A stretch of DNA of 49,415 nt from Terriglobales bacterium (lineage in GTDB: Bacteria; Acidobacteriota; Terriglobia; Terriglobales; Acidobacteriaceae): contig JAATEV010000090.1 of the NCBI GenBank assembly GCA_015655585.1, positions 1-49,415 on the forward strand, written 5' to 3'. The translations under genes were made by a program, and so were the position numbers. The notes beneath the pieces are model-generated. The model was not told the DNA's origin. It worked only from the letters and a program-made list of their open reading frames with translations, and searched no databases. Positions 32,822-41,072 of this stretch are shown piece after piece. The first letter of the stretch is position 1. The number at the start of each line of letters is the position of its first letter.

Positions 32822-34230
32822 GCCCCGGCTTCCGAATCTGTGGCCGCAGCGCGCGCATCCGCCGCAGCGGACTCCGCCGTCTGCATCGTCTCCACATTCA
32901 CGCGGCTGATGCGCCGCCCCGACATCTCCGCCACCGTGTAGCGGCGGCCATCGAACGCAAAGCTCTCGCCCGCCGCCGGAATATGCCCCATGTGCGCCAG
33001 CAGAAATCCCGCCAGCGTCTCCACCCCGGTCTCCCGCGGAAACGTCCAGTGCAACTGCGTACCAAGATCGCGCAGCGTCGTGCTTCCATCCAGCGACATC
33101 ACCCCCGCCGCACTCAGCAGCGACGACTGCGGCGGAGCGATATCGAACTCATCATCCAGCTCGCCGACGATCTGCTCCAGCGCGTCCTCCGACGTCACCA
33201 GCCCCACCGTCGATCCGAACTCATCCACCACAATCGCAATATGCCGCCGCCGCTCCTGGAACTCCTGCAACAGCTCCACCGCCAGCTTCGTCTCCGGCAC
33301 CACCAGAATCTCGTGCATCACCTGCCGCAGCGTCAGCCCGGAGCTTCCCTTGCTCCCCAGCGACAACGCCACGCCGCGAAAGTGCATCAGCCGCGAGATG
33401 TCCTTCGAGTACACCACGCCGATAATGTGCTCCGGCCCCGCCGCCGGATCGTACACCGGTACGCGCGAGTGCTGTTCATCGATGATCCGCGCCGAGGCCT
33501 GCTCCACCGGGATCGACGCAGGCAGCGAGAAGATCTTTCCGCGCGGCGTCATGATCTCCCGCACCGTCACATGGTTCAGCTCAATGGCGCGATGAATGAT
33601 CTCTTCCTGAAACATCGGCAGCAGCCCCATGCGCCGCGTCGCCGTAGCGATCAGCTTCAGCTCCTCCGGCGAGTGGACCGCGCCCTCGCCCCGCAGCGGC
33701 GCACGGAAGAGCCGCAGCACCACCGAGGCCGAAGCGTTCATCAGATTCACGACCGGCCGCGTGATGCGGATGAACACGTCCATCGGGCCGGCCACCGCCA
33801 GCGCAATCCGCTCCGTCCGCTGCAACGCCAGCGACTTCGGCACAAGTTCGCCCAGCAGCACCTCAAAGTAAGTAATCAGCGAGAACGCAATCACCACGGC
33901 CAGCGAGTGAGCATACACCGCCGCGTGCGGAGGCAGCTCATGCAGCATCTTCTCGGCCATGCCAAGAAGAATCTCCGCCACGGCAGGCTCGCCCACCCAC
34001 CCCAGCGCCAGACCCGCCACGGTAACGCCAAGCTGCACCGCGGGCAGAAACTCATCGATCGTATGCTTCAGCTTCAGCGCGGTACGCGCCCCCGGCCGCC
34101 CCAGCGCAATCAACTGCTGAATACGCGTCTCACGCACGCTGACCAGAGCAAACTCGGCAGCGACAAAGAAGCTGGTAGCCAGAATAAAAAAGGCCACCAT
34201 AATCACGCGAAAGAGCACCCATTCGAGCAT
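32818..34230 (-). CDS. CNNM/CorC-type transporter (hemolysin family protein)
   Basis: A 470-residue membrane protein. The DUF21 transmembrane domain (about 1-185) contains FFVAAEFALVSVRETRIQQL, GVTVAGLALGWVGEPAV and LLGELVPKSLAL. Two CBS motifs follow (VREIMTPRGKIFSLP and VVPETKLAVELLQEF, with VVDEFGSTVGLVTSEDALEQIVGE). A CorC/HlyC C-terminal domain (YTVAEMSGRRISRV) and an Ala-rich tail end it. The family is implicated in divalent cation, mainly magnesium, efflux. It starts a three-gene operon with the permease and the secreted protein. A long inverted repeat lies upstream. Confidence 0.93.
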   Translation of the reverse strand: MLEWVLFRVIMVAFFILATSFFVAAEFALVSVRETRIQQLIALGRPGARTALKLKHTIDEFLPAVQLGVTVAGLALGWVGEPAVAEILLGMAEKMLHELPPHAAVYAHSLAVVIAFSLITYFEVLLGELVPKSLALQRTERIALAVAGPMDVFIRITRPVVNLMNASASVVLRLFRAPLRGEGAVHSPEELKLIATATRRMGLLPMFQEEIIHRAIELNHVTVREIMTPRGKIFSLPASIPVEQASARIIDEQHSRVPVYDPAAGPEHIIGVVYSKDISRLMHFRGVALSLGSKGSSGLTLRQVMHEILVVPETKLAVELLQEFQERRRHIAIVVDEFGSTVGLVTSEDALEQIVGELDDEFDIAPPQSSLLSAAGVMSLDGSTTLRDLGTQLHWTFPRETGVETLAGFLLAHMGHIPAAGESFAFDGRRYTVAEMSGRRISRVNVETMQTAESAAADARAAATDSEAGA

Positions 34231-34260
34231 TGATGCTTGAGTTTAGCAGGATGAGAAAAC

Positions 34261-34431
34261 GACGTAACGGTGATCAAAGGGATAAAGGCTGATAAAAGAG
34301 ATTTAGAGACAAAAACAAAACCAGATTTAAAGACAAAGACAATAGCTGAATGATAGGCAACTGAATTTAGTAGCGTTTTGTTTTTTAAATCAGCTTTTAT
34401 CAGCCTTTATCCCATTGATCACCGTTACGCC
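34261..34431. repeat. Long inverted repeat with 44-46-bp arms
   Basis: The left arm (34261-34305) and right arm (34386-34431) are reverse complements apart from a few mismatches and a 1-base gap. They share GTAACGGTGATCAA, GGGATAAAGGCTGATAAAAG and GATTTA. The arms enclose an A-rich, gene-free loop of about 80 bases. It lies between the CNNM gene (start 34230) and the trxA terminator. It is too large for an ordinary terminator and looks like a MITE-type element or a structured RNA. Confidence 0.8.
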
Positions 34432-34435
34432 TTTT

Positions 34436-34473
34436 TAAAAAGTTCAGCCCGGCCGAGAACTCTCAGGCCGGGC
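34436..34473 (-). terminator. Intrinsic terminator of trxA
   Basis: On the minus strand GCCCGGCC, an 11-nt loop and GGCCGGGC are followed by TGAACTTTTTTA. It lies 23 bases after the trxA stop. Confidence 0.85.
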
Positions 34474-34495
34474 CGACACTATAACTCTTAGCAGC

Positions 34496-34828
34496 TTACG
34501 CGAGCACCTTCAGGACAGACTTATCGATCGTGTCCTTGGGGACGAAGCCGACGATCTGCTCGGCGACCTTGCCGCCCTTGAAAATCAGCAGCGCCGGGAT
34601 GCCGCGGATGCCGTAGCGCATCGGCGTCGCGGTGTTCGAATCGACGTCCATCTTCATCACCTTCAGCTTGCCATGATAGGCATTCGCGACCTCATCGACC
34701 ACGGGAGCGAGAGCGCGGCAAGGACCGCACCAGGCGGCCCAGAAATCGACCAGTACGGGCTCCGCCGACTGGAGAACGTCCTTCTCGAAATTTGCATCGT
34801 TTACTTCTGTCACAAACTGTCCTGCCAT
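34496..34828 (-). CDS. trxA: Thioredoxin
   Basis: A 110-residue thioredoxin. FWAAWCGPCRAL carries the active-site Cys34/Cys37, and RYGIRGIPALLIFKGGKVAEQIVGF the cis-proline loop. It reduces disulfides in the cytoplasm with thioredoxin reductase, whose gene is not in the window. ATG 34828 was chosen because GGAGGGAG lies just upstream; a reading from 34855 adds nine non-conserved residues. It is a single-gene unit with its own terminator. A 9-bp stem-loop at 34888-34914 lies in its upstream region. Confidence 0.97.
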   Translation of the reverse strand: MAGQFVTEVNDANFEKDVLQSAEPVLVDFWAAWCGPCRALAPVVDEVANAYHGKLKVMKMDVDSNTATPMRYGIRGIPALLIFKGGKVAEQIVGFVPKDTIDKSVLKVLA

Positions 34829-34887
34829 GTAACTCCCTCCAGGAGTGCTCTGCACCTTGTTCTCGCACCCATGCGGTGCAGCGCAGT

Positions 34888-34914
34888 CCTCTCAATAATA
34901 GATGCATTGAGAGG
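34888..34914. other. Stem-loop upstream of trxA
   Basis: A perfect 9-bp inverted repeat (CCTCTCAAT and ATTGAGAGG, 9-nt loop) lies about 60 bases before the trxA start. It could be an operator or a 5'-leader structure. I see no convincing -35/-10 pair around it. Confidence 0.4.
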
Positions 34915-35171
34915 CAAGTAGTTTCAAGCCGTTAAACAGGTGCTTAAAGAGGAAACGCCCGGACCTCTGTAAAGAGGTCAACGGGCGGCGTAGCAGCCCT
35001 CCCCAGAACTGCCCACCCAAACAAGATACGAAGAATTTCGCTCAAGGTAAAGAAATCTTAAGTAACACTCTATTAAAGTTACTTTATTGCCACAGGCGGT
35101 ACCTAACCGGCTGACCCGCCTCAACTTGGATCACCTGCTCCAAAACCGCGCCAATACTGGCTGAATTCCAC
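34915..35171. other. Gene-free stretch between trxA and thrB, with thrB terminator-like hairpin
   Basis: The 343-base gap 34829-35171 has no gene. A hairpin at 34956-34987 (CGCCCG-GACCTC, loop TGTAAA, GAGGTC-AA-CGGGCG) followed on the minus strand by TTTCCTCTTT is probably the thrB terminator, although it lies about 185 bases past the stop. The rest (about 34990-35170) is AT-richer, and I see nothing in it. Confidence 0.55.
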
Positions 35172-36089
35172 TTAGAGCTGTGTGGCGCCCGCAACAATCG
35201 AGGTCTCGATCACCTCCAGCGAGTCGTCCCCCGCCGCCTCGCGCATCATCCCCGGCACCGCGTTCGCCGCCTCCGGGGCGGCGATTACCAGCACCGACGG
35301 CCCTGCGCCGCTCAACGCCACGCCCAGAATCCCCGGCTCCTTCGTCAGCGGCAGCAGCAGCGGCAGCAGAGGACAGGCCTCCATCCGGTACGGCTGGTGA
35401 ATCCGGTCCTGCATCGCCACACGCAGCAGGTCGCCGCGTTTCTGTGCAAAGGCCGCCACCAGCAACGCCGTGGCCTGAACATTCGCCACTGCGTCCGCCC
35501 GCGTGTAGTGCGCCGGAAGCATCGCCCGCGCCTTCGCCGTCGAAAGGCTCGCCGAAGGCAGCCCAAGGAACAAACTCCAGTTGAGGTCTTCCCCAAAAGT
35601 CGCTGTAAACAAATCGTTTCCGGACATGGCCGAGACCGTCATCCCGCCTAGAAAGCAGGCCGCCACGTTGTCCGGATGCCCTTCGCGCCGCGACGCCTCC
35701 GCGGTCATCTGCTCCCGCGTCCAGCCCAGCCCGCCGAAGTGGTTCGCCAGCATCACGCCCGCCGCCAGAGCCGCCGCGCTCGAGCCGCAGCCCATCCCCA
35801 GCGGAATCTCGTTCACCAGCCGCAGATGCAGCCGCGGAGCCAGCTTTCCTTCGTTCGCCAGCACGTCCACATAGGTCGTCAGGATCAGGTTCTCTTCCAC
35901 CCGCCCACAGGCATCGGCGTTCCGTCCCGAGGCGTCGATCGCAAACGAGTCCGCCACCGTGGCGTCGATGGTCAGGTAAAGTCCCATCGCCAGCCCCAGC
36001 GCGTCGAACCCCGGCCCCAGGTTCGCCGAGGTGGCCGGAAGCCGAAGCCGCACCGGCCCTGCTGTTGCATCCTGATTCAACGCGCTCAT
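35172..36089 (-). CDS. thrB: Homoserine kinase
   Basis: A 305-residue GHMP-family kinase that phosphorylates homoserine in threonine synthesis. The N-terminal LPATSANLGPGFDALGLA, the ATP loop IPLGMGCGSSAAALAAG, the GHPDNVAACFLGG segment and the C-terminal GVALSGAGPSVL all match. Its start overlaps the thrC stop by four bases (ATGA), so the two enzymes, which act in succession (thrB then thrC), are translated together although gene order is reversed. A terminator-like hairpin lies downstream at 34956-34987. Confidence 0.97.
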   Translation of the reverse strand: MSALNQDATAGPVRLRLPATSANLGPGFDALGLAMGLYLTIDATVADSFAIDASGRNADACGRVEENLILTTYVDVLANEGKLAPRLHLRLVNEIPLGMGCGSSAAALAAGVMLANHFGGLGWTREQMTAEASRREGHPDNVAACFLGGMTVSAMSGNDLFTATFGEDLNWSLFLGLPSASLSTAKARAMLPAHYTRADAVANVQATALLVAAFAQKRGDLLRVAMQDRIHQPYRMEACPLLPLLLPLTKEPGILGVALSGAGPSVLVIAAPEAANAVPGMMREAAGDDSLEVIETSIVAGATQL

Positions 36090-37471
36090 ACCGGTTGCGG
36101 CAGGCTCATGTGAGCTTCCAGCGTCCGCAGAACCACGTCCGGCTCCGCATCCAGCACAATCGGCGGCTTCCGCAGCGCCGCATGGCGCGCCACATCCTCC
36201 GGCGAGAGCTGCGCCCGCTCCTCATCCGTAAACAGCGCATCGCGGTGGTAGTCGATGGTGTATTGCGAGTCCTTCAGGGTGTGCCCCGTCAGAATCAGCA
36301 CAGCCCGCTCCTCCCGCTGCACCTTGCCCAGCTTCACCAGCTTCTTCAGCCCGGCCAGCGTCACCGCCGACGCAGGTTCGCAGCCCACGCCCTCGGCCCC
36401 GATCTCCGCCTTGGCCAGCGCGATCTCCTGCTCGGAGACCTGCTCGCACCAGCCGCCCAGATCGTCGATCGTCACTGCCGCCTTGCGCCACGACGCCGGA
36501 TTTCCGATCCGGATCGCCGTAGCCCGCGTCTCCGCCGTCATCGGCTTCATCACGCGGTTCGAGTCGATAAACCACCGATACAGCGGGTTCGCGCCCTCGG
36601 CCTGAATGATGCTCACCTTCGGCCGCCGCGGAATCAGCCCTAGCTGATACATCTCCGTAAAGCCCTTGCCCAGCGCAGCCGAGTTCGCCAGATTTCCGCC
36701 CGGAACGATGATGTGCTCCGGCACCTGCCAGTCGAGCTGCTCCACAATCTCGAACGCCGGGGTCTTCTGCCCCTCCAGCCGGTACGGGTTCACCGAGTTC
36801 AGCAGATAGATCGGGAACTGCTTCACCAGCTCGCCCAGAATCCGCACGCAGCCATCGAAGTCCGTCTTCAACTGAATTGTCAGCGAGCCGTAGTCCATCG
36901 ACTGCGACAGCTTGCCCCACGCAATCTTCCCCTCGGGAATAAACACGATGCTCCGCAGCCCCGCCCGGGCCGCATAAGCCGCCATCGCCGCCGAGGTATT
37001 CCCCGTCGAAGCGCACGCGACCCACTCAAACCCGCGCTGCTTCGCCACCGACAGCGCCGTCGTCATGCCCGTATCCTTGAACGAACCCGTGGGGTTCATC
37101 CCCTGGTGCTTGGCCAGCAGCCAGTCGATCCCCGCGACCTTCGCGCACCGCGGCAGGTCGTACAGCGGAGTGTTCCCCTCGCGCAACGTCACTGCCTGGT
37201 TGAAATCGTCCAGAATCGGCAGCAGATCGCGGAACCGCCACACCCCCGACTGGTCAATCGCCATCGTCGAGGTCCGCCGCTCCTGCCACAGCCAGCGCAG
37301 CGCGCTCGGATTCGGCAGGTTCGCCGTGGTGTCCTTCGTGACCGAGGTCCACGGATAAATCACTTCATACAAACCATTGCACAGCGGACAACGGAAGTTA
37401 CTGGTGGCCTCATCACGTGAGATCACCGTCGCGCACTCAGTGCACCGAAGCTGATGGGAAGCAGTGTTCAT
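36086..37471 (-). CDS. thrC: Threonine synthase
   Basis: A 461-residue PLP enzyme that makes threonine from O-phosphohomoserine. The N-terminus has a zinc-ribbon-like pair of Cys motifs (CTEC and CPLC). The catalytic lysine lies in NPTGSFKDTGM, and CASTGNTSAAMAAYAARAG, IPEGKIAWGKL and VPGGNLANSAALGKG complete the fold. ATG 37471 with AGAAGAG upstream is chosen; the frame stays open to 37597 without a good site. It is the longer, archaeal/plant-like zinc-ribbon form often seen outside Enterobacteria. Homoserine dehydrogenase is not in the window. Confidence 0.96.
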   Translation of the reverse strand: MNTASHQLRCTECATVISRDEATSNFRCPLCNGLYEVIYPWTSVTKDTTANLPNPSALRWLWQERRTSTMAIDQSGVWRFRDLLPILDDFNQAVTLREGNTPLYDLPRCAKVAGIDWLLAKHQGMNPTGSFKDTGMTTALSVAKQRGFEWVACASTGNTSAAMAAYAARAGLRSIVFIPEGKIAWGKLSQSMDYGSLTIQLKTDFDGCVRILGELVKQFPIYLLNSVNPYRLEGQKTPAFEIVEQLDWQVPEHIIVPGGNLANSAALGKGFTEMYQLGLIPRRPKVSIIQAEGANPLYRWFIDSNRVMKPMTAETRATAIRIGNPASWRKAAVTIDDLGGWCEQVSEQEIALAKAEIGAEGVGCEPASAVTLAGLKKLVKLGKVQREERAVLILTGHTLKDSQYTIDYHRDALFTDEERAQLSPEDVARHAALRKPPIVLDAEPDVVLRTLEAHMSLPQPV

Positions 37472-37568
37472 AGTCTCTTCTAGCCTACCGTAAAGTAAGC
37501 GTTCTCGTCTGCCATCGCCCGCGACCAGCCCACATCTTCGTTTCCAGCCCAGCCACAAACACGGGTGC

Positions 37569-37594
37569 CCCATGTCCGGATCTTCGGACATGGG
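37569..37594. repeat. Palindrome between murB and thrC
   Basis: A perfect 10-bp stem (CCCATGTCCG, loop GATCTT, CGGACATGGG) with no T-run stands in the 185-base gap between the two genes. It may serve as the murB terminator or be a dispersed palindrome. Confidence 0.5.
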
Positions 37595-37656
37595 CATTCG
37601 CGCAAAACGCGAACCGCCTTCCAGTTGTTGCAGTTGCTCTTCCTAAGCCTGAACCC

Positions 37657-38748
37657 CTAAAACCCCAGCCCCACCGGCTCCTGCTCCAGCTCAATCCCGA
37701 ACATCGCCTTCACCCGGCGCTGAATCGCATTCCGCAGGGCCACCATCTCCGCCGCCGTGGCATGGCCGCGATTAATAAACGCCAGCGTATGCCGCGACGA
37801 GATCCCCACCTCACCCATCTCGAATCCCTTGAAGAACCGAGCCTGCTCCAGCAGCCACGCCGCCGGAAGCTTCACCATGTCCTCGCCCTCCGGCCAGTGC
37901 GGAATCCGCTCCGCCGGAATAATCAGCGTGGCCACAATCCTGTCCAGCGCGGCCTTCGGAACCACCGGGTTCTTGAAGAACGACCCCGCGCTCCGCCCAT
38001 CCGGCCCACCCTGCCCCGCCAGCATCCCTTTGGCCTCGCGGATCGACCGCACCGCATCATAAACCTCCCGCAGCGAAGGCTTCTCCCCGGCCTCCAGCCG
38101 AGCGGAAAAATGGTTCTTCAAATCCGCATACCGCAGAGCAGGCTCGCCTCCCGGCCTCAGCCTGTACGTCACCGAAGTGACAACGTACTGCCCCCGGGCT
38201 TCCGAATTGAACACGCTCCGCCGATACCCAAACCCGCAGGCCGCGCGATCCAGCTCCACGAACTCCCCGGCCACCATATCGTAGGCACGCACCCGGACGA
38301 TCGTCTCGGATACCTCCTGCCCATACGCCCCCACATTCTGCACCGGAGTCCCGCCTACATCGCCCGGAATCCCCGCCAGACACTCCACCCCGGCAAATCC
38401 CCGGTCCACAGCATACCGAACGAACCCATCCCAACTCTCGCCCGCACCCGCCTCCACCAGCACCATCTCGCCGTCGGACCGCTCCCGTATCGAGAACCGA
38501 ACCGCCACCCGCATCACCAGCCCGTCGAACCCCGAATCGCTCACCAGCACATTGCTTCCGCCGCCCAGCACAAACAGCGGCATCCCATGCTTCTTAGCAA
38601 ACCCAGCCACCGCCGCCACCTCGTCCTCGGTAGAAACCTCGGCAAACAGCCGAGCCGGACCACCAATCTGGAGGGTCGTATACCGAGCCAGCGAGACAAA
38701 CTCTTTCAGTTCAGGAACAGAATGGAGCACCGCTTGAGAGTACAACAT
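37657..38748 (-). CDS. murB: UDP-N-acetylenolpyruvoylglucosamine reductase
   Basis: A 363-residue FAD enzyme that reduces UDP-GlcNAc-enolpyruvate to UDP-MurNAc in peptidoglycan synthesis. The N-terminal YTTLQIGGPARLF, the FAD loop LGGGSNVLVSDSGFDG, GVECLAGIPGDVGGTPVQNVGAYGQE and the Tyr-loop FGYRRSVFN (type I) are present. SAGSFFKNPVV holds the catalytic Ser, and the end (HTLAFINRGHATAAEMV) fits. The stretch between 37595 and 37657 holds no gene. It is probably monocistronic; the double-hairpin repeat copy 2 lies just upstream. Confidence 0.97.
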   Translation of the reverse strand: MLYSQAVLHSVPELKEFVSLARYTTLQIGGPARLFAEVSTEDEVAAVAGFAKKHGMPLFVLGGGSNVLVSDSGFDGLVMRVAVRFSIRERSDGEMVLVEAGAGESWDGFVRYAVDRGFAGVECLAGIPGDVGGTPVQNVGAYGQEVSETIVRVRAYDMVAGEFVELDRAACGFGYRRSVFNSEARGQYVVTSVTYRLRPGGEPALRYADLKNHFSARLEAGEKPSLREVYDAVRSIREAKGMLAGQGGPDGRSAGSFFKNPVVPKAALDRIVATLIIPAERIPHWPEGEDMVKLPAAWLLEQARFFKGFEMGEVGISSRHTLAFINRGHATAAEMVALRNAIQRRVKAMFGIELEQEPVGLGF

Positions 38749-38800
38749 TCACACCACGGCTGGCAGGATCAGAGAAGATACTCCCGGCATTGCAAGCTCA

Positions 38801-38883
38801 TTGCTTTGAAAGGGCGGGGCTTCAGCCCCGCCGTAAACACTCGGAACATTCAAGCGGCTTCAGCCGCTGAGGGAGTATTCCCA
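38801..38883. repeat. Dispersed double-hairpin element, copy 2
   Basis: It is similar to 29671-29751: TTTGAAAGGG, then GGGGCTTCAGCCCC, a 20-base spacer with CCGTAA, then GCGGCTTCAGCCGC and GAGGGA. Outside it, ATACTCCC (38779-38786) is inverted as GGGAGTAT (38871-38878), so this copy also has a long-range stem. It lies between the divergent... murB start side (38748) and the 3' end of the TIGR03435 gene (38937). Confidence 0.75.
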
Positions 38884-38936
38884 ACGGCAATCCCGCTCAT
38901 TCCACTCCGAGTCTTTCTGCTGAAGTCCCAGCAAAA

Positions 38937-39767
38937 CTAGTTCTCCGAAGGCTGCCCCAGCTTATCTATCACCAGCATCTCCATCGGTATCTTCGCCTTC
39001 GTCAACGTCATGTCGAGCCGCGTCCTCAGAGCCTCCGGCAGACCAACGCCATCCGCCGGAATGGACGTGTCGTCATACCACGACAAGCTGATATCGAACG
39101 TCCCCGACAACCCCGTCTTATCCACCACCGGCGACTTCAAAGACATCTCCAGCCGCCGCGCCAGCACCGAAAGCGGGACGTTGTTCATCGCCACATGATA
39201 GGCGCCAGCCGCACCCGAGCCATCTTCCCGCACCGACGTGCCCGCATCATAGGGCTTCAACCCCGGATGGTTCGCATCCGTCAAAGGCTTCGCCAAAGTC
39301 AGTTCGTAAACCGTTCCCGGAACAGACTCCGTATGTGTCATCAAACCAAACCGCGCAGCCAGCAGCTTCTGTACCATCAGACGTATCTGGGCCGTCTGCC
39401 TCTGCCTGTCGCCTTCCTTCGCCTCAGAGGCGGCCAGAGTCTCATCCATCACAGCCGTAATATCGAACCGCTTCTCGTTCGTCCATCCATCCCCGCCGCG
39501 AACACGAGTAGGCTGAAGATCATACGCATACTCCACCAGTTGCCGTGCTGTAATCCCCACAATCGAAAGCCTTCCGGGAGAGGTCCTCACCCAAAACCCC
39601 ATGGCCGTTGCGGAGGTGGGTCTGATCGAAGCCGCCGCAAAACCCTGCTCCTGCCCCGCACCGCCTGAATGTGCGGGCAAACTACCAGCCAGGAGCACCA
39701 GAAAGAACGCAAACAACACCGGCCAGCGCAAAATCATAAAGAACCTCTCAGAAACAACCCGCCGCAT
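38937..39767 (-). CDS. TIGR03435 family protein
   Basis: A 276-residue secreted or membrane-anchored protein (N-terminal hydrophobic segment WPVLFAFFLVLLAGSLPAHS) of a family known mainly from Acidobacteriota, where it occurs in many copies. Landmarks are FAAASIRPT, GRLSIVGITARQLVEYAYDL, RFDITAVMDE, LMVQKLLAARFGLMTHTE, YELTLAKP and TGLSGTFDISLSWYDD. The function is not known. It stands alone, reading away from the repeat-rich gap 39768-40551. Its upstream region contains the TTGC-rich sequence described there. Confidence 0.88.
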   Translation of the reverse strand: MRRVVSERFFMILRWPVLFAFFLVLLAGSLPAHSGGAGQEQGFAAASIRPTSATAMGFWVRTSPGRLSIVGITARQLVEYAYDLQPTRVRGGDGWTNEKRFDITAVMDETLAASEAKEGDRQRQTAQIRLMVQKLLAARFGLMTHTESVPGTVYELTLAKPLTDANHPGLKPYDAGTSVREDGSGAAGAYHVAMNNVPLSVLARRLEMSLKSPVVDKTGLSGTFDISLSWYDDTSIPADGVGLPEALRTRLDMTLTKAKIPMEMLVIDKLGQPSEN

Positions 39768-40551
39768 CCTCCGGCAGGCAACGCATTCAACCTATTCCAA
39801 AGCAACAAAGAAACACCACTCCACAAAACCACGAAAGCCCCCGCTGCTGTTGTCGTCATCGTCATTGTTGCCTTTGGGTTTGACGCCGCCCGTTTTGGTT
39901 TGTCATTCCCGAAGGGAATCTGCGTTTGCTGTTGCTTGCTCTTGCCATTGTCTGTTGTTGCCGTTGCTTGTTTTTGCCGTCATCCTGAGCGAAGCGAAGG
40001 ACCCCCGCAGTTGTTTTTGCCGTTGCCGTTGCTTTTGCCCTTGCACTTGCACTTGCACTTGCACTTGCACTTGCTTTTGAGATAGGGCCGGGCTTCAGCC
40101 CGGCCGCAAAAAAACCGTCGCGAAGCGACCTACCGCTCTGCCGAAGGCCGTCGCGTAGCCCGAAGGGCGAAGCGACTGAATCATTGCCGTTGCTTTTGTT
40201 CTTGCTGTTGTCTTTACCTTTCATCCCGCATTTGCCTTTAAATCGCCTTTGTTTCAAATCCGTTTTTATCCGCGAAAATCCGCGGTCGTCCTCTTAAAAA
40301 TCCCCTCGTATCAGTCTTTAAAAATCCTTTTGATCCCCGTTACGCCGTTAAACCCTTGACACCCCTGATAACCTTTAATCAGGAGAGCCTCCCAGCCAGC
40401 CAACAAAAGCCGCGCCGGAAGTCCAAGCCTATCTCCCATCTTTTGAAGACTTTGCACACTTTCGCCGGGGGTGGGGGCAGGCACATCGCAAAACGCAGTA
40501 GAATCGTTGAAACAGGGCGCGGCCTTCACCCGCTGCCCACGGAGAGTGCAA
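39768..40551. repeat. Gene-free, repeat-rich 780-base stretch
   Basis: No gene is supported here. From about 39840 to 40215 the plus strand is dominated by TTGC/TTGCCG/TTGTT runs of roughly six-base period. TTGCAC is repeated five times without error at 40041-40070. Embedded elements are a CCTGAGCGAAGCGAAGGAC segment (39983-40001), a hairpin GGCCGGGC-TTCA-GCCCGGCC (40086-40105) and smaller GTCGCGAAGCGAC-like palindromes. At 40310-40346 lies a diverged relative of the 34386-34431 arm. The last 150 bases hold the leader of the bacilliredoxin gene. Confidence 0.7.
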
Positions 40552-40977
40552 ATGTATCCAGAGATTATGGTGATCCCGATGCGCGAGGAGCTCACCCGCG
40601 CCGGAATATCCGAGGCCCGTACCGCCAGCGAAGTCGATGCCGCCCTCGCCCAACCCGGAACGACGATGGTCATTGTGAACTCCATCTGCGGCTGCGCCGC
40701 CGGAAAGATGCGTCCCGGCGTCCGTCTCGCCATGCAGCACGGCGCCAAGCCCGACCACGCCGTCACCGTCTTCGCCGGTCAGGACCGCGAAGCCACCGAG
40801 AAGGCACGCGGCTACTTCGGCGGCCATCCCCCCACCTCGCCCGCCATCGCCATCCTGCGCGACGGCCAGCTCATCTATCTCATGCAGCGCTCCGCCATCG
40901 AGACCTCGACCGCTCCCGCCATCGCGCAGGAGCTCACCCGGGCCTTCGACACCTACTGCGCCCCCACCACCGCCTAA
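40552..40977 (+). CDS. Bacilliredoxin, BrxA/BrxB (YphP) family
   Basis: A 141-residue thioredoxin-like protein with the family CGC motif at 46-48 (NSICGCAAGKMRPG) rather than CxxC. It removes bacillithiol or related mixed disulfides from proteins in the families studied. MYPEIMVIPMREEL and PDHAVTVFAGQDREATEKARGYF are typical. The long reading starting at 40471 adds non-family residues; ATG 40552 with GGAGAG upstream is preferred. A perfect 20-bp hairpin ends the transcript. Whether this organism makes bacillithiol cannot be told from the window. Confidence 0.9.
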   Translation: MYPEIMVIPMREELTRAGISEARTASEVDAALAQPGTTMVIVNSICGCAAGKMRPGVRLAMQHGAKPDHAVTVFAGQDREATEKARGYFGGHPPTSPAIAILRDGQLIYLMQRSAIETSTAPAIAQELTRAFDTYCAPTTA

Positions 40978-40992
40978 AAAAATCAGCAATCA

Positions 40993-41037
40993 AAACAAAG
41001 TCAGGCCGGAGAGCAATTCTCCGGCCTGACTTTGTTT
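40993..41037. terminator. Perfect 20-bp stem terminator after the bacilliredoxin gene
   Basis: The arms 40993-41012 and 41018-41037 are exact reverse complements around a GCAAT loop, and T-rich on both outer ends (TTTGTTT on the plus side, TTTGTTTTGATTGC on the minus). It should terminate transcription from either side. Confidence 0.9.
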
Positions 41038-41072
41038 CTAATCCTCCAGCCGCCTCCGCCGATAGATCATCC

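Noticed and set aside
34261-34431. Interpreting the long inverted repeat as a terminator
   Set aside because: The arms are far too long, and an ordinary terminator for trxA is already present at 34436-34473.
39601-39630. A further GTCTGATCG operator inside the TIGR03435 gene
   Set aside because: Only one half-site (GTCTGATCG) is present, within coding sequence and without the inverted arm or promoter context.
40041-40070. CRISPR-like repeat array
   Set aside because: The repeats are only six bases and directly adjacent with no spacers, so this is a microsatellite, not CRISPR.
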